Shown here one piece after another: positions 1 through 11,970 of a stretch of 64,000 nt of DNA (the first letter of the stretch is position 1; every line of letters starts with the position of its first letter). The notes under the pieces were generated by a model, which saw nothing but the letters and a program-made list of their open reading frames with translations, made no database searches and had not been told where the DNA came from. A program made the translations under genes and the position numbers. The stretch covers positions 6,891,014 to 6,955,013 of the forward strand of contig NW_004624734.1 in NCBI RefSeq assembly GCF_000247695.1, read 5' to 3'. Source of the stretch: Heterocephalus glaber. Lineage: Eukaryota; Chordata; Mammalia; Rodentia; Bathyergidae.

Positions 1-699
1 AGTAAAAGTACTATACTACTGTTATGTTCAACGGCCCTGGCTCGTGTCTGTCCCAACACAAAACAATATAATCAGTGGCAAGTGTCCTTTCACCTTCCAA
101 TTCCTTAGTAAAGCATTTGGTACCAGAACATGCACATCCATCCCCTACTCCAAAAAAATAAAACTTAAATGGTAATGATCAAGTGTTATTTCTTTCGTAT
201 TCAAAAAAACTTTCTAAAAATGTCTAAAGATTCAAGAAGGGCAACATTCATTCTAGTTTATAAAATAAACTGTTGTTTAACTCCAAAATTGAAAACAAAA
301 CCAATCAATGTCTTTAAACTTAAAAAATTCAGGGACTCTTGTATTTCAAGGGGATGTTTATAACCTTCATCACAGAAAACAAAGCATATGAAAACTGTTA
401 ACATTTTTAAGAAGCAAGGCCTCTGCTTTCTTATATTGAGATATTTAGTACTAGTTGCAATGCTGGCCTGGTTATTGAAAATAAGACAGCAAACTATGTT
501 ACAATTAGATCCAAAAAAGAAGTTAGAAACTACCTTACAATAATGAACTGGTGACCCTGGCAATTAAAACACATACATTTCAAGAACAAACACTCTGCAA
601 AACTTTTTGGAAGGCTATAAACATTCTATACCTGCAATATTCATTATAGTAGCCATTATATTCATCGCTAGTGCCCATCTGAAATGTGGCTAGTGCGAA

Positions 700-929
700 T
701 TAACATGTTCTCACTGACTCACACCACTGGTGCCACATGCACGATTGGTAATAAGATGGCTTATACCACTGGTGGTACAAACAAATGTAATCTCTTTTAT
801 TGGTCTTTTTACTGATAAAAGTTAATAAAAAGGCACCTGATGAGACAGACACACATGTACCACCTACTGGTGGTTCAAGATATGTGGCAGTGAAGCACAC
901 AAATTACAGTCCCTTCCTGAACATGTTAA
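700..929 (+). mobile_element. Short DNA transposon (MITE-like) with TTAACATGTTC inverted ends
   Basis: The unit begins TTAACATGTTC and ends GAACATGTTAA, an exact 11-bp inverted pair. The TTAA at each end (700-703 and 926-929) could be a piggyBac-type target duplication. Inside are repeated CCAC..GTGG dyads, for example near 762-776 and 856-872. A longer diverged copy lies at 11971-12612 on the minus strand and aligns over both ends. I cannot name the family. It interrupts sequence resembling an older interspersed repeat (GAAATGTGGCTAGTGCGAAT immediately upstream). Confidence 0.6.
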
Positions 930-952
930 AAACCGAAATGTTTCTTTCGTTT

Positions 953-1043
953 TTGTTTTTTTTTTGGTAACCGGGGATCGAACTTGGGTCCTAGCGCTTG
1001 CGAAGCAGGCAGCAGAACCACTGAGCTAAAAATCCCTGACCCC
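953..1043 (-). mobile_element. ID SINE (tRNA-Ala-derived)
   Basis: The minus strand shows a B box (GTTCGATCCCCGG) and a decayed A box (TTAGCTCAGTGG), followed by an A-tail that appears here as the T-run at 953-965. Confidence 0.85.
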
Positions 1044-1624
1044 TAAATGTTTCATTTTAATCCTAACTTAAATAGTCACATGTAGACTAGACACTACTGT
1101 AGTACACATCTAGATACTCCTATATTTATTCTATTATGGTCACTCTAATCAGAAAATAAGATTTCTTAGTTCAGGCTGTGGGACAAAAATTTGGGGGGGG
1201 GGCCAGAGTCTCACTACGTAGGTTAAGGGAACCTTTAATTCACTATATAGCCCTGGGCTGATCTCATACTTGAGACTCTCCTGACTCAGCCTACCAAGTG
1301 CTGGACTTGGAGCCATGTGACATCACACATAGCCAATAAAAAATATTTGATCGTAAAATTTTTGCTTAAAGACCTAAGAGTATTAAAAGTGTTAGATGGC
1401 AAACAAGCCAGGCATCTATTTGTTAGTTTTTTCTTGTTTTTGTGTGATTTTGTCTTTTGAGATGGGGGTCTCCCTAGGCTGCCCAGGATAGGCTTGAACT
1501 TATGGTCCTAACTGCTCAGCCTCTCAGGAAGCTGAGATTACAGGTGTGTCCAAACATGCCCAAATCAAGCCACTCATCTTAATGTCAAACTCAAACTTCA
1601 TAGAATCTTCCAACTATGTATTAA

Positions 1625-1806
1625 ATCAGAAGTTCTCATCCAAAGATAGGTCTTCCCCCTAGTACCACCTGACTAGAGAAATTTTGGGTTATCACAACTA
1701 GGGGACGCGTACCTAAGAAAGCAGAGGACATGCTGCTTAGTATCCTACAACATACACAACAGGCACCCAAAAAAGAATGATCTGGTCCAAATGTATTAAC
1801 AGTACC
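1625..1806 (+). mobile_element. MER5A-like hAT relic
   Basis: The stretch runs from CAGAAGTTCTCATCC to GGTCCAAATGTATTAACAGT and follows the MER5A (Charlie, hAT) layout. The copy at 22241-22437 is related and better preserved. Confidence 0.5.
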
Positions 1807-2056
1807 AACATCGAGAAATTCTGTTAACGAATTTTAAAAACTAACCAGCTGGGGAAAACATTCTCTCTACAAAAGGCAGAAATAAAGGATCAACCCTTAT
1901 AAGGATAAGTGGTTTACCACATTTTCAAATCATCTTGCTAGCTATAAATCTGAGCTGTCAAAAGGTCACAGACAAACTGGAAAAGAGCATTAATTTTATT
2001 ACCTTCAGGAAAACCAGTGGAAAGAACTACTGTGTATCAGGAATTTCTGGCTCAGA

Positions 2057-2201
2057 GGCAGGCATGGTGGTGTATGCCCATAATCCCAGCACTCAGGAGG
2101 CTGAGGCAGGAGGATCTTCATTGAGTTCAAGTCCAGCCTGGGCGGCCTAGTGAGTTCAAGGCCAGCATGAACTACATAAAGAAACCCTGTCTCAAAAAAA
2201 A
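2057..2201 (+). mobile_element. B1 SINE with duplicated right part
   Basis: Shows GGCATGGTGGTG, AATCCCAGCACTCAGGAGGC and a second GAGTTCAAGGCCAGC.TGAACTACAT unit before CTGTCTCAAAA. This extended B1 form recurs across the window. Confidence 0.9.
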
Positions 2202-2879
2202 CCTAAAAAAATTACTGGTTCAAGTACCCAAGGAAAAAAAAATTCAAAAAGACAATGTTTTGTCTTCTCAAAAAAAAGAAAAACAGTAAGTTCTGGCTGT
2301 CTACTTGACTAAGATTTTTAAACTTCAACATCTAAGAAAAGGCCCTTAAAGAAAAATCTTTGTTTCCTATTATCCTCTAGCTAACTGGGAGGCTGAGGCA
2401 GGAAGATTATAAACTCAAGGCCAGGCTGAGCAACTGAATGAGGTTCTCCCTCAAAATTTACAAAGGGCTGGGAAGATCATGCCCAGTCTGGGTAACTTAG
2501 TGAGACCACGTCACAAGATAATATTTATAAAACAAGACAAAAAAACCTTAGGCTTAAACATCACTTACTCAGCTTAAAAATATTCCTTTCCAAATACTTC
2601 ATTTTCTCAGAAACTCCATTAATGAGAAATGCACTACATAAAAAAATCACCATTCACAATACTCTAGTCATGACTGACCCAAGTGAGTCCTTCACAAAGA
2701 GGACAAAAGCAAACAGGCCACTTTCAGCAAACGACAGGCTATTTCTCAGTAAACTGAAGACATCTCCCCAGCACAGGAGAAGTCCAGTGATTGTCTACAC
2801 ACCTGTGCTGACTGTCCTTGGACTCGATCATAAACATTTCACCCCAGATTCCTTAGCCCCTTCAATACCTACGTAAGCC

Positions 2880-3100
2880 TAATTCCTTTCCCAGTCAGCT
2901 GCTGATATCTCTCTCCTAGTGTTAGCCCAGCCACTGACAGATGAAGCCTCTCCCAGCTAGCTGCTGCTGTCTCACTCCCAATGTCAGCCCCTCCACACAC
3001 GGATGTAACAAACTAGGCTTTTCCCAGCTAGCAGCCAGAAGATCTCTGATTTTAGTTCCTATTCACTGGAATAAACTTTTTTTCCCTCACAACAAAAAGG
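2880..3100 (+). repeat. LTR-like stretch with about 58-bp tandem duplication
   Basis: Two imperfect adjacent units begin CCCAGTCAGCTGCTG (about 2891) and CCCAGCTAGCTGCTG (about 2951), with a third partial unit near 3020. An AATAAA-type signal (GGAATAAAC) follows near 3070. The layout resembles a retroviral LTR, but I could not define its ends. Confidence 0.35.
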
Positions 3101-3197
3101 CCCGTTTAAACGAGTGGATTCATATGTGCCATCTATTACACCAGGTGCTAAAGCTAATCAGTTGTTCAAATTAAATATAAGTTGCTTTAAGAAAACA

Positions 3198-3287
3198 GGG
3201 GCCGGGGATTTAGCTCAGTGGTACTGCACCTCTCTTGCAAGCAGAAGGTCCCGAGTTTGATCCCCGGTACCACAAAAAAACAAAACA
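3198..3287 (+). mobile_element. ID SINE
   Basis: GGGGCCGGGGATTTAGCTCA at the start and GATCCCCGGTACC before the A-rich tail. The A box is intact and the middle has short substitutions. Confidence 0.9.
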
Positions 3288-3570
3288 AACAAACAAAAGA
3301 AAAACAGTATGGAAGAATTAACATAGATCCCCCCCCAACCCAAAGGAAACACCATTACAAATTTCACCAAACACAAGTCTTTAACTTTTCTCCTAAATTA
3401 ATACCCTTTCTCCCTATTAGATTTTCTTCTATCCTTGGTTCTTCTATCAACTTTTCAGCTACATTTATAGAATATGCATTTTCTACAACCCTAGAAAAAT
3501 TACCACTTTTTACAATATTTTTAAAAGCGAGTCAAATCAGTTCTGCAGGGTTCTAAAAATGCATTTCCTA

Positions 3571-3684
3571 GCCAGGTGTACTGGTGCACACCTGTAATCC
3601 CAGCACTCAGGAGGCTGGGGCAGGAGGATCACTGCAAGTTCGAGGCCAGCCAGAACTATGTAGTAAGAGCCTGTCTCAAAAAAA
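3571..3684 (+). mobile_element. B1 SINE
   Basis: Runs from GCCAGGTGTACTGGTGCACA to CTGTCTCAAAAAAA. It is well preserved and without the duplicated right part. Confidence 0.9.
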
Positions 3685-3849
3685 CCCCCCAAAACCCAAA
3701 CCCAAACCAAAAACATTTCCTTTCCTAGGATTCCCCAGTTGTGTGTAGTATTCACAGTAACTCAGAAACCCAGAGAATGCTGCTACCAAAAGACTAAACA
3801 ATGATACTGCTTTAGACAGCTAAGCTAACTAGGAAATATTACAAGAGAA

Positions 3850-4320
3850 TTGGACAGGGCCGGGCCCTCAGCAATAAAGACAACTGTGGCCCAAGGCTCA
3901 TTCACCAAGGCCAGGATTCAAAAAGAACTACACCCACGTACTTGGCATTCTAAACAGGCATCAACCACCTTGAGTGGGGACCAAAACCTCCCTAGCCCAT
4001 TTCTTCTGGGAACTTCTTGTGTGGCCCAGGTTCAATTAGCTTCCCCATTCAATCCCCATTTAATCAGTACTACCAAAGTGACTATACTTATTGGTTGGTC
4101 ACAGTTTTGTCCCACCTTGTACCGGGGCTCACCTCGTGGCTTTCTTCAATAAAACACCTTAGAGAAGTGGGGTGGGCAGGCAGCCACTTTCCAGTCTCCC
4201 TTCTGTCTCTCTTGGACAGAAGCTATCTTTCTCTCAATAAATTCTTCCTACTCTTAAAGTCCACTGTTCCTAGATTTCATTCTTTGATTTCAGAGAATAT
4301 GAACTCAATGTATCAAGATA
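3850..4320 (+). repeat. Probable solo LTR (ERV1-like)
   Basis: The stretch contains a CCAAT-type element (TTATTGGTTGGTC, about 4087), two AATAAA signals (about 4149 and 4235) and the pyrimidine-rich CTGTCTCTCTTGG that is typical of gammaretroviral-type R/U5. No flanking internal sequence was seen and the ends are uncertain. Confidence 0.4.
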
Positions 4321-4772
4321 TCTAGCAGGTTGAGTTATAAGATATCCCTCTTATATTATTTGAATTATGTGGAGGTCCAATATCATCTGCGGATCGTGCA
4401 CCCTATATCAACAGTCTGATAATTCAGTGTCGAAAACATTTTTTAAAAATTAGCTCATTGTTTTAGAATTCCTTAAAAGACAAGACTCTGAATGCTAGGA
4501 ATCCCCCCCTTTCAGGAAAACGTCTACTGCTTCTCTAAACAGTGTGAGTAGTTTAGTTACTGAGTTTAGCTTTGAAATGTTGCAATCGAAGAATACTTAC
4601 AAAAATCACTAATCTCAGTTGATTATTTGCTTTTAAAATAACTAGAAACAAAATATAAATTGCTATCAGTCTAATACGAACACAACTTTAAAGACTTTAA
4701 ATTCACTCAAATATCACAATTGCTGTGTTCCATTAACTATCTACAACAAATTATTTTGTATACAAAATGTCA

Positions 4773-4898
<126 letters not shown>

Positions 4899-5124
4899 TT
4901 AAACAAAACAGTCTTAAATAGGTACTTTCCTAAATTTTACATTTAAGTAATCAGCAATGTTCAGTAGTTAGTTATATACAGGCAATGTTTCACTGGGAAA
5001 GACATTGTCCTTTCTCCGAACTACTCTACACTGAATTTATTCAAAGCACCAAAATATCAAAATTAAGGGAAGAGAACTCTATTTAGAAAATATTAAAAAG
5101 TTAGCTTTCCTAAGCAGCACTCTT

Positions 5125-5213
5125 TTTTTTTTTTTTTTTTTGGTAACAGGGATCGAACTCGGGTCCTTGAGCTTGTGAGGCAGGCCGAGGAACCACTGAG
5201 CTAAATCCCCGGT
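5125..5213 (-). mobile_element. ID SINE with perfect 16-bp target duplication
   Basis: The SINE is flanked by identical copies of CCTAAGCAGCACTCTT at 5109-5124 and 5214-5229. The intact duplication marks a fairly young insertion. It sits in PAPOLA intron 2, about 130 bp from exon 2, in the gene's own orientation. Confidence 0.95.
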
Positions 5214-5356
5214 CCTAAGCAGCACTCTTGTACAAAACAGACACAGATTTGCGAGAGCAACACTGACATTCTAAGGGAGTACAGAAATGGGTCAAAATTA
5301 ATTTCAATACTAATAAAATAATATACATTAACCTACAGACATACACAGCCCATTTA

Positions 5357-5548
<192 letters not shown>

Positions 5549-6149
5549 TTAAATTATTGCAAAAATTCTACAATTTACAAATCAACATGATTTTAAAAAA
5601 ACGACATCAGTAAAATACATTTCTAAACATAGTTCTTCCATGCTGTATCACAAAAATTTTGCTTTCAAGAAACATTTTGTCATACTAAAAAAGATAACCA
5701 AAAGCAGGTAACCAGTAAGAAATTATTTCTCCTTTTCCTCCCAGGATTTTAACTTTGCCACCACCTAAATGCCTCACTAAGCTGTAAAAATACACAGCAA
5801 ATATACTCCTAGAGAAAACAACACAGAAAAATCTTTTGAGAAATGTTTCCCATTGAAGCAGTGAAAATCACATTGTTAGCTCTAAAGCATTGATAAACAT
5901 ACTTAAAAAATGCTGTTTTTGCTGACTACAGAGGCGCCCATCATTTTTGCTAATTTTCCATCTACCAGACCTTGTCACCTGACCATACCAGATATAAGGC
6001 AATCTACAAAATCAATTTCATTTTGGACATGTGCTTCCAGGTTAGAACTATGCTACTGAAAATACGAATAGACACTGACGATCACTCAGCTACCCTCCCA
6101 CCCTTTCACATTATGATCGTTAGCCCTGATGTGTCAGTTTCACTGGAGT

Positions 6150-6410
6150 AAGAAAACGTCTGGTGGATTCAAAGAACACACACCTGGGTGTGTCTGAGTG
6201 GGTCACGAGGGTCACGAGGGTCAGCCTTGGGTACTACATGTATTTCCAAGGCCCTTCCTCTTCAGTGGTGTTCCCCTGCTCTGCTCCTTGGCTGCCATGA
6301 ACTAAACAGCTTTCTATGCCAGACCTTTCCACTATGATGTTTCTGCCTTGGAGCCCCCTGACTATGGATGAATCTGCTCATAAAAAACAACTATTTTACC
6401 AACATAAGAA
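6150..6410 (+). repeat. LTR-like remnant (MaLR-like family)
   Basis: GATGTTTCTGCCTTGGAG followed by CTGACTATGGATGAATC matches the LTR-like copy at 39415-39766. The 5' limit is uncertain, and an ID SINE (6420-6492) is inserted just after it. Confidence 0.4.
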
Positions 6411-6419
6411 ATTACCCAG

Positions 6420-6492
6420 GGGCCGGGGATTTAGTTCAGTGGTTCCGCTGCCTTGCAAGCACAAGGTCCCGTTCGATCCCCCGTACCAAAAA
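6420..6492 (+). mobile_element. ID SINE with target duplication
   Basis: Flanked by AGAAATTACCCA on the left (6407-6418) and right (6501-6512). The body has short deletions around the B box (CCCGTTCGATCCCC). Confidence 0.9.
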
Positions 6493-6645
6493 AGAAAGAA
6501 AGAAATTACCCAAATGGAACCTATTATGTGACTCAATGAATAAAGCTCACAAATAACACAGGGCGGGGATATTAATTCAGCTGGAGAATACATGCCCTGA
6601 GGTCAATCCCTAGCACTGTTAAAAAAAAAAGAGAGAGAGAGAAAA

Positions 6646-6903
6646 GCCAGGCCTCGTGGTACAGGCCTATAATCCCAGCACTTAGGAGGCTAAGGCAGGA
6701 GGATCACAAAGCCACCCTGGGCTAAGAAGCCAGAACAACCAAAAAAACCAAACAAAGCAAGGGACCTCATCTGAAATTTTAAGCCAAGCATGGTGGCACA
6801 CACCTGTAATCCTTGCACTCCAGAGGCTGAGGCAAGAGGATCGCCAGCCTCAGCTATACAGTGAGTTCAAGGCCAGATGGAACTATCTCTGTTTCAAAAA
6901 AAA
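6646..6903 (+). mobile_element. Two consecutive B1 SINEs
   Basis: The first copy is 6646-6735 (GCCAGGCCTCGTGG). The second is 6784-6903 (GCCAAGCATGGTGGCACACA) and ends in an A-rich tail. A third diverged copy lies at about 7300-7432. Confidence 0.8.
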
Positions 6904-7939
6904 CCAAAAAAAGGGAGAGTGGGTGCAAACAAACAGCACGCACAAATATAACTAGGAGGAAAGAACTATAGGCACAAAGAAATTTACCTCTCAATAAATC
7001 TAAGAATGCTGCATAGTAATTCCCATGACACATGTACGGTACATACCCTCTGGGCTCTGATCTACACTGTGACTGATGAACTGTGCCTTGTCAGTAACAC
7101 TGAACAGAAGAATGTCAGAAAGTCCATACGGGCTGTTACCAACTAGCTACTTCTCTGTACTCTCACATCTTAAGATGAGTAACTTTTACTGAGTAAATAT
7201 AAATCTGATTTATTATTTCCTGTAGTAATTAATTCACATCAGGTCACCTCCTCCTCCTCTTAATCCAAACTCTACACCTAGCAAGTTACATTGGGGCACA
7301 ACCCAACCACCTGTTATCATAGTGCTAGGGAGGCTGAGGCAGGACTCCCTCATACTTGCTGAGGCAGAAGAATCTCAAATTTGGGGCCAGCTTGGGCCAC
7401 ACAGTAAGACCCTGTCTCAAAACAATACAAAACAAAAGATTGTATGGCTATGAAAGACTATGATGTGAATTCACAAAACTGGTATAGTCACAAACACTGA
7501 GCATTTTTAAGACTACAGAAAAATTTTTTTTTTCAAACTTAGAATCCACTATGATTAAAATACAGTAAGTTCAACTGAATTCATCATGTCTTGGTCACTA
7601 CATCTTTTCATTAACCCTCAAGCAAGACACTGGGTCCAGCAGACCTATCCCTTACTTTTCTACTGCAAATTTGTAGCTGGCTGTGCATCTTAGTTACCTT
7701 TCCCTGAGGGATACAGGAAGCAATCTATGTGTTTATCCACTTGGTACAACGAATGGCAAGATGTGTGCTCGTATGCTAAAGTGGCAAAATGTGATTTTTT
7801 ACCCATGTTATGCTCTGGTTAACTGGCTTTACGTATGTTTATCCAAAGCATCACAGCGGGTCCAACACACCACTCCAGGATTTGTTTAAAAAAAGTTTTT
7901 CTTTTGATTTTTCTGGTACAATTAGCCCAATTCAGTACA

Positions 7940-9507
7940 ATGGCACATGAAAAACCAGATTTGCAAGTTTTGGAGGTCAAAAGTGAATCATTAGATTACT
8001 CATCCATGGATGATAAAGATGATCCATTATGGTAAAGCTCGTTTTCATAACAGAAGAGTGCGGTGGGTGTAAGGTGGTGATGATGATGATGACTTTGACA
8101 TTGGCCATGTGAGCCAAAGTTCCTGTGACAGTGAAATGGAGCAAGAATCGACTGATACAGACATAGGGAATGCAGACCTCCTGGATTCAGATGACAAAGA
8201 AAACAGTAGTGTGAGTACATATTTGACTGGTCGAAATATTGCAAAATGGCCATGCAACCAAATGGAATTATCCAATGTTAGAACTGGGTCCAAAAATTTA
8301 GCGAGGGTCTTGGCGGGGGTTCAAATGTATTGGACAGACGGCCAGCACTGCCATTCAATGCTGGAAATTATAACAAGACAAAACAAGATGCTGTGAGATA
8401 CACAAAGGCTGAAATGCAAGCAAAACGTTCTTTATGCACCAACAGCCATATCAAAAAATGTACTTATTATGACACCTCACTAGTGGAACTGAAAGCATTC
8501 ATAGGTCTGCTGTACTTAGCAGGGATTTCTCATGGTATTTGTGGAAAGAAAAAATACATTTATGGAAAAGCAATGAGTCAAAATATGGCATAAAAATTTA
8601 TGCCTCTAAAAAAAAATAAAAAATAAAAAATTTATGCCTCTGTAGATACGAAGACATTATGGTTTCAATTTAGACATTTATCCTAGAAGAGCCATCAGGT
8701 CTTTATTCGTATAGTAAAAAACCGAATGATGTAAAAAGACTTGTTTGTCCCATCTCCGAAACTAATTGGAATGTGACATTCAACAACTGGTTTACCAGTT
8801 TCCAACTGATGTTACATTTGCTAACAGAGCACAAGTTGACCAGTACAGGAATTGTACTCAGGAGCAAAGCAGAAATTCCAAATGAAATGATGTAGGGAAA
8901 CACTGTATAGAGAATTGTATAGTATAATCTTTGGATTTCAGAAAGATTTGCACTGGCCTCTTATATGGAAAAAGAAAAACAAACTGGTACTGCTGATGTC
9001 AAAACTCACCGTGAGGGAAACCTCAACAAAATGGAAGTCTGGGATGGAATTTTTCTACAACAAAGCCAAAGGTGGAGTAGATGTTGCTGATGAGTTAGGT
9101 AGCAACGAAGATGTCACTCGAATCACAAAGCATTGGCCAATGATTGTGTTCTATTTGATCCTAAACATGTGTGGCATAGTTTGATAGTTTGCAAAGAAAA
9201 TAACAAGTGCAAAATACCACAGAGAAATTTTCTTTAAGGATTGATACTAGAACTCATAAAAGATCATTAACAGCCTAGGAAAAACCAAATGTTTCTGCCC
9301 AGGAAACTATGCAAAAAAACCGTGGAGCCCACTGGTGGCTGACAGGGGAACAGGCAGGCGCAGCAGCACAAAGAACTACTGCAACCAACAGGAAACCAGA
9401 TGCCTGTGTGCCCTAAAAGGACAGGAAATGAAACACACGTGCTGTCAGTGTAAGCAATACTTGTGCATGGAACATGCTGCTGTGTGCAGACTGCCTTGGG
9501 TGTGACA
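7940..9507 (+). pseudogene. piggyBac transposase pseudogene
   Basis: The reading frame is broken into pieces. An acidic N-terminal stretch starts at the ATG at 7940 and stops near 8034. A Ser/Asp-rich piece follows (8109-8396), then a piece with ELKAFIGLLYLAGISHG (about 8480-8535). KYGIKIYA (about 8584-8604) follows soon after, so a large part of the catalytic core appears to be deleted; I infer that the early catalytic Asp residues are missing. FYNKAKGGVDVADEL (about 9050-9095) is the conserved late-core motif. The Cys-rich C-terminal domain survives as KHTCCQCKQYLCMEHA (about 9435-9480). Several stops and frameshifts rule out a functional transposase. It lies antisense to PAPOLA in intron 1. 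Confidence 0.85.
8592..8641 (+). repeat. A-rich insertion flanked by direct repeats
   Basis: AAAAATTTATGCCTCT occurs at 8592-8607 and again, ending at 8641, with only A-rich DNA between. The two copies look like a target-site duplication around a bare poly(A) insert, inside the piggyBac transposase remnant. Removing the insert joins KYGIKIYAS to VDTKT. Confidence 0.6.
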
Positions 9508-9570
9508 ACTGAAGTAAAGTTTTTTTTTGGTAAAGTGTTATTGGTATTTCCATTGTACTTCATATAAAAA

Positions 9571-9666
9571 TTTTATTTATTTATTTAGGGGGGGTACCAG
9601 AAATCGAACTCCGGTCTTTGCACTTTCGAGGCAGGTGTCGGAACCACTGGGCTAAATCCCCGGCCC
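9571..9666 (-). mobile_element. ID SINE inside the piggyBac element
   Basis: GGTACCAGAAATCGAACTCC with GAACCACTGGGCTAAATCCC marks the reversed B and A boxes. It lies downstream of the transposase remnant. Confidence 0.85.
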
Positions 9667-9681
9667 TGAATTTATTTGTGG

Positions 9682-9768
9682 TTTTTTTTTTTTTTGGTAA
9701 TGGGGATCAAACTCAGGACCTTGCGCTTGCAAGGCAGGCACAGTGCCACTGAGTAACATCCCTGGCTG
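9682..9768 (-). mobile_element. Second ID SINE inside the piggyBac element
   Basis: A T-run, then GGTAATGGGGATCAAACTCA, and finally GCCACTGAGTAACATCCC. It is more diverged than its neighbour at 9571-9666. A 30-odd-base A-run follows at about 9794-9821. Confidence 0.8.
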
Positions 9769-9793
9769 TGCTGTTCTTTAGACTCTGTACACC

Positions 9794-9824
<31 letters not shown>

Positions 9825-9973
9825 ATGTTGAAAATTTTGATGCTTTTTATAAACAATATATATTAAAAATTCAACATTTTTGTGATTTTCCTATTAAGTA
9901 CTCATTGTTTAATACAATAAAACTCATAAAATTAAAATAATTCACCAATAGAAATGCTTTAAAGAATAAACCT

Positions 9974-10059
9974 GGAGACCGAGGATTTAGCTCAGTGGTT
10001 CTGCCACCTGCCTTCGCAAGTGCAAGGACCCAAGTTCGATTCCCTGGTACAAAAACTAA
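9974..10059 (+). mobile_element. ID SINE near the piggyBac right end
   Basis: GAGACCGAGGATTTAGCTCA through AGTTCGATTCCCTGGTAC. AATAAACCTGG on the left recurs after the tail near 10067-10077, consistent with a target duplication. Confidence 0.85.
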
Positions 10060-11641
10060 AAATAAATAAATAAACCTGGGTCTAACAGACCCACATTTAT
10101 GCACTACGACAAAATTAGTGTTATGCTCCAAGGGTTAATCAACAAATGGCTATCGTCGTGGTTCCTCAAAACTGACACCAAAAAGGTGGCTCTCACAACC
10201 ACTTAATGATATGAGAACCCTCCCTCACACTATATATAAATAGACTGCAGTTAAAATATTTACTTATTTTCTGAAGCAGTCTTATTTTATGCAGCTTTTA
10301 CTGGAACATAATGTGCCAAAAAACTGAATATAGTAACATATACAACTTGTAGAGTTTGAACATATGCATACACTTGTATGTTTCCATCACCACAATCAAC
10401 ATAATAAAGATAGCTACTTCCAAGTTTCCTTGTATCCCTTTGTTGTAGTAACATTACTTAACATGAGATTCTTAATATGGGAAGAGGGGTTTGAGACAAG
10501 ATCTCCTTATGGGCCCATCTAGGCTGGCCATAAATTCAAGACGATTCTCTTGCCTCAGCCCCTGGATTGCTGAGTTACAAGCAATCACCACACCTGGCAG
10601 CATCTAAATACTTTTAACAATAAGGTATTGTGTGCTTAAAATTTTAAGGATCTCAGCTGGGTGTGCACAGAGGCAGGAAGACGGCTACAATTTAAGGTCA
10701 GCCTGAAATCCATAATGAGACCCTGTCTCAAAGGCCCCCCTCCAAGTATTTAAATGTTAAAAATACACTGACCACATAGCCTAACTGTATTTTCTAGTGC
10801 TGCTTGTTTCTTCATGGATTTTCTCCAAGTAAACTACAGCCCTCCATGATTATGCTAGAATTATAAATGTGGGGGGGGGTGTGCGCTAGGAATTGAACCC
10901 AGGCCCTTCACACTAAGCTACATCTTTAGTACCACCACCAACCCCTTTAATTTAGACACAGGTCTGATAAACTGCCCAGGCCTGGCTGGAATCTGAAAAC
11001 TTTCTCTATCAGCTTCCCAGAATGCTGCGATTATAGGTGTGGTCCAACATGAGTGACTGAATGCTTTTCAAACGTGTAAATAAATTTCAGTGTCTAGGCT
11101 AGACTTGATCTGAGCAATGAATTTTCAAGTGTAAGTTGAAATCATATTTTTGTAGCTTCAAGCAAAATAAACCTCTTTGTGTTTTGTGCAGATAATACTT
11201 TTCTTTAAATTCTTCTCCATTCTGAAAGGGTCAAATTCCTAGTGTGTATCATTAACAAAATATGAATACTCATTCTCTGGAGTTAAGATTCCTCGTCTCT
11301 GTCCCAAACTTTCAAATTTTTCACTGCCACATAAATCAATGCTTAGTTCCTGTTTACTTCAACTAGCTTAGCAGAGTATCAGGACACAGGCTCAGACTTA
11401 TAAAATCACACAAAGCTGTTGATCCTAATGCCTACATTAGCACTCACATCATTTTGTGGGCTTTGTGTTTTATTTTTGTTTTGTTTTGCAGAGTGTCTTA
11501 CTATATAGACCAGGCCAGCAATGAATTTGCTATGTAGCTATGCAGCCGTGGCTAGTCTCGAAATCACAAGTGTCCTGCCTCAACCTCAGACTGCTGGGAT
11601 CACAGATATGTACCACCTCACTGGGCTCCACATTAACATTT

Positions 11642-11722
11642 ATTTTTTTGGTACCAGGGATTGAACTCGGGTCCTTGCGCTTGCACAGCAGGTGGCGAAA
11701 CCACTGAGCTAAATCCCCAGCC
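11642..11722 (-). mobile_element. ID SINE with perfect target duplication
   Basis: Flanked by CCACATTAACATTT at 11628-11641 and 11723-11736. It is inserted at the end of an older B1 (about 11490-11634, minus). Confidence 0.95.
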
Positions 11723-11970
11723 CCACATTAACATTTTGATGGGGAAATAAATCACATAAATTGAGATATTTTATTTATTCAAAACACAGCCACATTATCT
11801 AGGCTTCAAATTATAAACTAAGATAAAAACTACATTTATTCCATTTAATTCAAGGAAGCACATACATAAAATGTATCTGTTATACATATGTATATATATA
11901 TAAAATACATAATTCAAGAAACAATATGCATAAAGTAAAAATAAACTGCAACTGATTAAGAAGAAACAAA

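Larger units (their letters stand above)
7615..10134 (+). mobile_element. Degraded piggyBac DNA transposon, TTAA-flanked
   Basis: The element starts CCCTCAAGC right after TTAA (7611-7614) and ends CCAAGGG right before TTAA (10135-10138). CCC ends and a TTAA target duplication are hallmarks of piggyBac. Just inside each end lies a related GGGTC..AGACC motif (about 7632-7645 and 10078-10092). The interior carries piggyBac transposase remnants on the plus strand and was later hit by three ID SINEs (9571-9666, 9682-9768, 9974-10059). It is 2520 bp including those insertions. Confidence 0.85.

Noticed and set aside
3198..3287. tRNA-Ala gene-like sequences with A and B boxes (and about two dozen similar copies)
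   Set aside because: They lack a cloverleaf with a proper acceptor stem, end in A-tails and have target duplications. They are ID SINEs.
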